NCBI RefSeq assembly: GCF_000208745.1
Contig: NC_030853.1
Span: 25,967,908 to 26,031,907 of the forward strand
Reading direction: 5' to 3'
Source of the DNA: Theobroma cacao
Taxonomy: Eukaryota; Streptophyta; Magnoliopsida; Malvales; Malvaceae
DNA: 64,000 nucleotides
Below, one piece after another: positions 59,101-64,000 of this stretch (positions are counted from its first letter, which is position 1; the number at the start of each line of letters is the position of its first letter). Both the position numbers and the translations under genes were made by a program. Below the pieces are notes generated by a model that was not told the origin of the DNA, made no database searches, and saw only the letters and a program-made list of their open reading frames with translations.

Positions 59101-60745
59101 GAAAAAGCAAACCTAAAAGGGTAGAAAGCAACATGTATCTTAGCAGAGGCAGTGATTAATAAAAAATGTAGGAACAAAATACAAAGAAAAACAACAAAGC
59201 AAGTAAATGAATAGTTTTCCTAATCTAAAGTCCATCTCCACAACAAGCACATTAACTTTATTAATATATCTTTAAAACGAAACTAATGTAAGCAAAAGCA
59301 ATAGAATGTAGAACAAAATTCTTTTCGCATTAAGTTAAAGTAAACTGTACCTAGAACATGAGATTCTGCCAAGGTAAGACAAATGAATTTACCCCTGGAT
59401 TTCAAAACTCTTTTCACCTGATGATCCAAATCAACTTTTATGAATACAACAGAAAATTTGACCCTTCTATAACAATGAAAGTATGTTGCCGAGTACATAG
59501 GACAGATAATGGATTAATAAGATAAATCAAACTCCGCAACACCTCGGATAGATATTGATTCCCCAGCTTAGGGCCAAGCTCTGGCTCCATCAAAGCATCC
59601 AGTCCACCTTTGTCGAGAACAACATCAAATGTATCATCGGTGAACTGGTAAATATAGTTATATCAGATAAATGAAAAGTAAAAGAACAACCACAAAGTCA
59701 AGGAAGTGGGACATCAATCAGAAAAAGCCTCCTTCACCCACCAAGAAGCATAACAAGCGAAAGACAAGTTAGCTAGTATAGATAGATCAAACAAATCCAA
59801 CATAAAATTATGTTACAAGAAGAGAATGCTAAAATGACACAACCATATATCTTAGCACTATGCAAAAAGCTGACATTAGTCAATGTTACTCAAACTTCCC
59901 ATTACAAGAGATGTATTACTATTAGGAATGCAGGCATCAATAAGGAGATGGTCAGGAGTTATGAATAATAGTAAACCAGCAGTCATTTAGCTTGTATTTT
60001 GTAAACCAAAACCACCCAATCCCATACACATTTGAAGAAAGTTTTGCATAATCTCTAACTATCCCTGTCCTAAAATGCCCAATATTAAATAATAAGAACA
60101 AAACGGCATACAATTTCTGAATTTATTCATTCCACAACATCAATGCCCGGATGTTAAAATTTGAAACTTTCAACTCGAAGGGCTTGATTGAAAATGCTAC
60201 ATCAAATTATTGTATCCGCGTCACGGACTTCCATGTCTACCAAAAAGAAGAAGGAAAAGGAAAATTTTATAGCACCAAAACTCATCACTTAGCAAATAAG
60301 ACTCCAAACAAATTCAAAAACCACCCAAGTTGAAAAAATGAGCAGAAACCTGCATTTGGGTCATGTCCATAACCCGCCAACGCATGTTGGGCCGGTCCCT
60401 AACATTACGTCGAAGCATGTCGGAGATGACAACCTTTGAGAAATCAACATTGGTTACATCTTCGAATCCGGCATCGTATAAGTGCTCTGAGAGGCGAGAA
60501 TTGCCGCAACCAGGCACCAGTATTTGCAAAGAAGAAGAAGAGGGTGAAGGCTGCTGCTGCTGTTGTTGAAGAAGAGGGAAGAGTGAGTCACGGAGCTGAG
60601 GCCACTCAGCGTACCACTCGAACGAGTCATCGCTGCCTCGGACAGTAAAGAAGCTGTCCCAGTTTTCTTTGCTCGTGAAGTCTCCGAGGGTTTTGAGAAG
60701 ATCGTCGGTTGAGGCTGATGGTTGCTGGGTTCTCTTCTTACCCAT
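47128..60745 (-). CDS. METTL13-like dual methyltransferase (eEF1A lysine and N-terminal methyltransferase type)
   Basis: Sixteen exons: 60745-60350, 59644-59543, 59417-59351, 59112-58931, 58672-58412, 57075-56992, 56889-56842, 56765-56701, 56172-56124, 55296-55053, 53817-53696, 53431-53351, 53202-53128, 51978-51773, 51665-51515, 47325-47128. Phases agree and give 776 residues (Arabidopsis At2g31740 is about 760). The N-terminal class I SAM-dependent domain has motif I ILVPGCGNS (75-83) and FDVVLDKGGLDAL in exon 2. A second Rossmann-type domain begins near 541 with VVIGLGAGLLPMFLH, then VVELDP and HIADGIEF. Human METTL13 methylates Lys55 and the N terminus of eEF1A with these two domains; the same cytosolic role in the plant is inferred. 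A short poly-Q (60-65) lies before motif I. The last intron (4.2 kb) holds an LTR cluster. Confidence 0.92.
47913..48740 (+). mobile_element. LTR-retrotransposon long terminal repeat, plus orientation (5' part)
   Basis: This begins TGTCACTGTCCGTGAATC and matches, in inverted orientation, the LTR at 48748-49696: the segment 47913-48120 aligns with the reverse complement of 49500-49696, and 48530-48680 with that of 48960-49110. The GC-rich middle is a degenerate 15-bp tandem repeat. The 3' third expected for this LTR is missing here; a matching 3' piece lies at 50100-50394. No coding capacity. Confidence 0.72.
48226..48430. repeat. Degenerate 15-bp tandem repeat inside the LTR
   Basis: Successive 15-base units can be read from 48326 to 48415, for example AAGGTTGCGCACAAG, AGGACCACGCACTAG, TGAGCCATACAGTAG, AAGGCCATGCATCAG and TGAGCCGCACATCAC. 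Each has a GGCC/GAGCC-like start and a CGCAC/TGCA-like core. A similar 15-base periodicity is seen on the minus strand of the paired LTR (about 49200-49380). A period divisible by three and a high GC content explain the long open frames on both strands. Confidence 0.65.
48748..49696 (-). mobile_element. LTR-retrotransposon 3' LTR, minus orientation
   Basis: On the minus strand the LTR starts TGTCACGGTTCATG at 49696 and ends TCTCGTGACA at 48748, so its termini are the canonical TG...CA with an inverted TGTCAC/GTGACA. Immediately upstream on that strand is the polypurine tract AAGTGGGGGAGAA, the standard primer for plus-strand DNA synthesis in LTR retrotransposons. That fixes the orientation and identifies this as a 3' LTR. 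It is about 949 bp long. Confidence 0.75.
49697..50088 (-). mobile_element. Internal fragment of the LTR retrotransposon (end of pol or untranslated region)
   Basis: On the minus strand this lies just before the polypurine tract and the 3' LTR, and contains a 120-codon open frame (50088-49726). The predicted peptide has no domain that I recognise. By position it should be the C-terminal end of the polyprotein or the region behind it. The rest of the element, including protease, reverse transcriptase, integrase and the 5' LTR, is absent, so it cannot move on its own. Confidence 0.5.
50100..50394 (+). mobile_element. 3' end fragment of a related LTR, plus orientation
   Basis: This resembles the 3' third of the same LTR family. 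It shares GAGGAATAATACACTTATT and TTCTTCAATTGT(C/T)TTATGCTTC with the reverse complement of 48790-48900, and ends AAAGTTCCAAACCCGTGACA at 50394. It may be the displaced end of the plus-oriented LTR at 47913. About 60 bp overlap the 3' end of that piece, so a simple clean insertion does not fully explain the arrangement. Confidence 0.6.
50395..51514. other. Remainder of the last intron of the METTL13-like gene
   Basis: AT-rich intronic sequence without a coding exon. The stretch 50395-50480 and the C-rich stretch near 50930-50985 have the look of an older transposable element, but it cannot be classified from sequence alone. Confidence 0.4.
57302..57321. repeat. C20 homopolymer (G20 in the pre-mRNA)
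   Basis: An uninterrupted run of about 20 C residues within intron 5 of the METTL13-like gene. On the transcribed product it is poly-G, which can fold into a G-quadruplex. Its exact length may be uncertain because homopolymers are prone to sequencing and assembly error. Confidence 0.7.
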
Positions 60746-61153
60746 TTTCTTCTTTGATGTTTTGCATCTTCTGTTTGGGGTTTTGGCCTTTGGGTTTTAA
60801 CTTCAAAGGGCACTTGGAGGGTATAGATTTTTTTTTTTAATCTCTTTCATGCTTTCGTTATTATGTTCCACCAAGTGAAATCCACAGCTTTAAATGGTAC
60901 ACATGATCCAAAAAATGAGAATTTAGAAAAAAAAATTCACTTTCCTTCATTATTAAGGAAAAAAATTAATTATTTTATCGTTATGCTTTTGTAAATTAAG
61001 ATAAAAAATATATAATCTTTAAAAATTCTTTTAAATTATTGACTAACTCCCATGTCACTTTTTTTATTTTTTACATTATTATCCCTTTTTATCTACCGTG
61101 GAGCAAAAAAAAATTTCTAAGGGGGCAAGGTAAGAATTTTAGGAAAGGCAAAT
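60746..61153. promoter_or_regulatory. Promoter region of the METTL13-like gene
   Basis: The 408 bp upstream of the ATG on the minus strand, up to the edge of a solo LTR. It is AT-rich with long A and T runs, and no distinct motif was supported. The LTR inserted only about 0.4 kb upstream could supply or disturb regulatory sequence. Confidence 0.35.
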
Positions 61154-62478
61154 TGTCACGGTCTGCAGACCCGTGATCAGTCCAATCCATCACTTCCAAT
61201 CCAGTAGCATGTATGTCTGCTGTCCAGCCCACAAGCACGATTGGAGCAAGGAGTTCATTGAGGATTGTAGGCAAGCAGTCCATAGGAAAGAGGTTTCAGA
61301 CAGACCCAATGGCAGGGTGGCTGGACCACAACAGCGACACGCAAGCCAACAGACAGCACACTTTGAAACAGTTCAGTCGGCATGGCCAGCCAGCATAGCC
61401 ACACAGCACGCACATTGGGCGTGCATTCCACAGATCCGCATGCCGGACGCACCAGCAAAGCTGGGCCACACAATCCTTGCAATGCAAGGCCCCGCAGTAA
61501 GGGACAGCGCACACACAAGCCCCCCACAGTTCAGCCTCGTAGGAGGGGGCTACACACATCAGCCCAACACCATTGGGACGCGCAACAGAAGCCCACACGA
61601 GTCTTGCTGCACAAGTTGCTCGCACACCAGGCAGCAGCACACATGGGCTCGCGAGATATCGGGCCACATGCTCCCAGCGCCTACACACCAGAGGGGCTTC
61701 ACACTGGCAACGCACCCCAGAGCCCAGCGGTAGGGGGCCGCGCGTCCTGAGGGCTCAGCCATGCCGAGTGCCCATCAGCAAACGGTGCAGGCTAATTCCA
61801 TATGGGTGCCGCGCACCAAGCTAGCCCGTCCAGGAGCTGCTCGCTTATGGAGTCCGACCCCGAGGAGGACCATGCCTTGGCAGGCCTTGCCTTGGAGGAC
61901 CTGACACGGACACTCGCTAGCTCACTCAGGAGCAGCACGCGAAGGCACACTGTGCCAGACCATTATCGCACAGAGCCATGGAGTTTTGCAAAAATATGGG
62001 CCACCCGCAGACGGGCCATTTGCACCAGACCAGTAGAGCACACCAGCAGCCCGCACGCACCAGCAGGTGACACCAACAACCAGCACGCTCAGCACATAGA
62101 GCCATAGTGCTGCCAAGTAAGTTTCTAGGAATTCTAGAACACTGCCAATTTTGTTACTTATGAGGATACTTGCTTACAAAGTAAACTTAATTTTAGGACT
62201 TTCTTTTCATGCAATTTTATATTACTTGCACACCAAATTTAGGTAAAGTATCAAATTACTTGTATTATCAAGTAATTTACTTTATATTTAGATTTTAAAA
62301 TTTTTATTTTTTTTATTTGAATAATAATATTTATTTATTTTTTTTAATTTTTTTTTATATTCATTTACTTTATGTTTTCACATCAATCGTCCATAAATCT
62401 CGTTTAGGTTTGCATAATTTAACGAATACGAGATTACAGCGTAGCATGAAACTTGACTAAAGTTCCAAACCCATGACA
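61154..62478 (+). mobile_element. Candidate solo LTR related to the intron LTR family
   Basis: This starts TGTCACGGTCTGCAGACC and ends ACTAAAGTTCCAAACCCATGACA at 62478, the same TGTCACGG start and near-identical end as the LTRs at 47913-50394. Flanks give a possible 4-bp target duplication AAAT on each side (CAAAT|TG and CA|AAATG). The middle (61200-62110) is GC-rich and CAC-rich with many overlapping open frames on both strands and no recognisable protein. No internal region or second LTR is present, so a solo LTR of about 1.3 kb is the best reading. Confidence 0.65.
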
Positions 62479-62578
62479 AAATGCCATCTTTAGCTCTACA
62501 AACATGACTCTTGGCAATAATTTGTATCTCCTTAGCTACTTCCAAAGAGTGAATTCATTTCCTGGGTTTGGCTGAAGA

Positions 62579-62647
62579 ATGAAGACGGCTATCAAGATGA
62601 ACAAAAAGCCACAGCAGTTCCTTCTTCTTCTGCTTTTGCTTTCTCTG
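62579..62647 (+). CDS. Possible signal-peptide first exon of a secreted protein gene (partial)
   Basis: ATG at 62579 opens a frame MKTAIKMNKKPQQF followed by seven leucines and SL, then a possible donor GTAACT at 62648. Basic residues followed by a leucine run are typical of a signal peptide. Unspliced, the frame ends after about 38 codons. No downstream exon was recognised before the copia-like LTR at 63018 or up to the window end. It may be the start of a gene running off the window, a gene disrupted by that LTR, or chance. Confidence 0.28.
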
Positions 62648-63017
62648 GTAACTCTTATCTGGTCTTTTCTCTTTGTCAGCTACTCAGAATGAGATTCTGT
62701 TTCCTTTCTTGTTATTCTACCTCTGCTGCTGTTGTTGATGATAAAATTACCCAAAAGGGTATTATCAAAATGCATGCATTCGGAGAATTTGATCTCTTAA
62801 CCTCCAAGATGCTGTGTGTCTCTTTGATTCCGTGACTGACCCTTGCCTTCTATATGGGCATTTAATTATCTGCTTGGGGCTGTCTCCAAGGTGAAACATT
62901 ATTCCATTGTTGTTTCCATGTGCAAACAGATGATAGGTTGTCAGTAAACTCAACTTGATATCTTTACATTGAACAATTGGCTTAATAGCTTGTGCAATTT
63001 GAAGCAGGTAGACTTGG

Positions 63018-63471
63018 TGTTGGGAAATTGCGGAATTGTTTCTAAAAAATTACCCAAGACCTTATTCAATCAATAGAATAAAGAAAGAAAGAAATAAAGC
63101 ACACCCACAAGAACACAAGAATTTACGTGGTTTGATCTTTTGATGACCTACGTCCACGGGCACAGCAACAGAGAAAAATCCATTAAGAGAAAAATCAGGA
63201 GATTACAAGAACAGTCTAAACTCATAACCCTTATTCCACGTACACCTAAATCACTCTCTCTAAATCTATGTGATAATTATTCTTTAACCCATAGGGTCCT
63301 TTATAGTATCAAATACAATAACCTTATCCTAATTTAATTAGAAATCTTATCCTAATAGAATTAGGAATTGTTATTCTAATATAACTAGATTTAAAGACTA
63401 TTTATAAGGTATACTAATTTAATTAGAATTAAAAAATCCTAATTAAATCACAATTCAAGACTATCCTAACA
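63018..63471 (+). mobile_element. Candidate copia-like solo LTR
   Basis: The segment starts TGTTGGGAAATT and ends ATCCTAACA, an inverted TGTTGG/CCTAACA pair. It contains AATTTACGTGGTTTGATC and CCTACGTCCACGGG, stretches commonly seen in plant copia-type LTRs. No target-site duplication was found (CTTGG against AAAAC), and no internal region is present in the window. Confidence 0.5.
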
Positions 63472-64000
63472 AAAACTTTGATTCTTTCTTTCTTTTGGCA
63501 TATTGTAAGTTGGCTATAAATAGGGACAACGTATGAGCAGATGCCATATCCTCGAAAGCAATTAAGAAGGTATAGCTTAACCATGGTATACAATGCAATT
63601 TCATTTCAAAATCAAAGTCAAATTAGGGAATGTGAAAAATATCTTATTTCTTGAAAATGAAATACTAGACTAAATGCCAATCTTTCAATTTGTTTATTTG
63701 TAATATATGATGTCACAATAACTTAACGAATACAACTGTTGTGATTTTTCATTTAAAATATCTTGAAATATTCCCAAACGAAAACTATCAGTTGTGTAAC
63801 TTTTTTCTTTAACGGGAAATTAACATGTGCTACGATTTTTTCTTTCCACAATAAATTCACATTCTTTACACTAGCTAGTGAACTCATATTACAAACAGAC
63901 TGATTCTTTAAGCACAATACAAGACCTAGCTAAACTGACAAAAGAATTCTATTCAAAATCTTTGATTGTTTCTTTCTTTTGGCAATTCTATTCAAAATCT
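63472..64000. other. Right edge of the window
   Basis: A good TATA box, CTATAAATAGGG, lies at 63514-63525 on the plus strand, but no transcript unit is recognisable before the edge. The stretch TTCTATTCAAAATCT is repeated near 63950 and at 63985-64000, and TTTCTTTCTTTTGGCA recurs at about 63485 and 63968. These may be fragments of a local repeat. Confidence 0.35.

Noticed and set aside
61173..62116. Open frames of up to 186 codons on both strands near 61.2-62.1 kb
   Set aside because: Mutually overlapping frames in a GC-rich, CAC-rich part of a candidate solo LTR, with no recognisable protein features.
1..64000. CRISPR arrays, operons, phage or bacterial systems
   Set aside because: The window is plant nuclear DNA; no regularly spaced repeats with unique spacers and no prokaryotic gene clusters were seen.

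Overview
This is nuclear DNA from a flowering plant, almost certainly a core eudicot. The reasons are split genes with GT-AG introns, AT-rich introns and spacers, plant-specific families (PHT1 phosphate transporter, GH35 beta-galactosidase with a C-terminal lectin domain, defensin-like peptides), and LINE, SINE and LTR-retrotransposon debris. Nothing prokaryotic is present. All models come from reading the sequence by eye; family names rest on remembered protein features, not on a search.

Layout. 1-8.4 kb: retroelement debris (a degenerate L1-type LINE duplicated in tandem, a poly-A-tailed fragment, an orphan last exon). 8.7-11.0 kb: a PHT1-type phosphate transporter (+) with a P1BS-type site and a probable 5'UTR intron. 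12.6-13.2 kb: a small FAM32A-like gene (+) behind five TGGGCC/GGCCCA elements. 13.7-22.7 kb: three related defensin-like loci (-), two intact and one frameshifted. 17.15-27.05 kb: a tandem segmental duplication whose unit holds one defensin-like gene plus the 3' half of a coiled-coil gene. The intact 12-exon coiled-coil gene occupies 24.2-29.0 kb (-), and its broken partial copy lies at 19.4-21.8 kb. 29.5-45.5 kb: a 19-exon BGAL9-type beta-galactosidase (+), divergent from the coiled-coil gene across 513 bp. 47.1-60.7 kb: a 16-exon METTL13-type methyltransferase (-), convergent with the beta-galactosidase, with a rearranged cluster of LTRs in its last intron. 61.2-63.5 kb: a candidate solo LTR, a possible signal-peptide exon and a copia-like LTR.

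The exon coordinates for the three large genes were checked for splice sites and reading phase and give uninterrupted proteins of 430, 890 and 776 residues. The genes do not form a pathway. The order phosphate transporter then BGAL9 resembles Arabidopsis chromosome 2, where PHT1;5 (At2g32830) and BGAL9 (At2g32810) are close neighbours, which suggests an ancestral block. The most distinctive features are the duplication that copied defensin-like genes together with half of an uncharacterised gene, and a retrotransposon LTR that carries a degenerate 15-bp tandem repeat.
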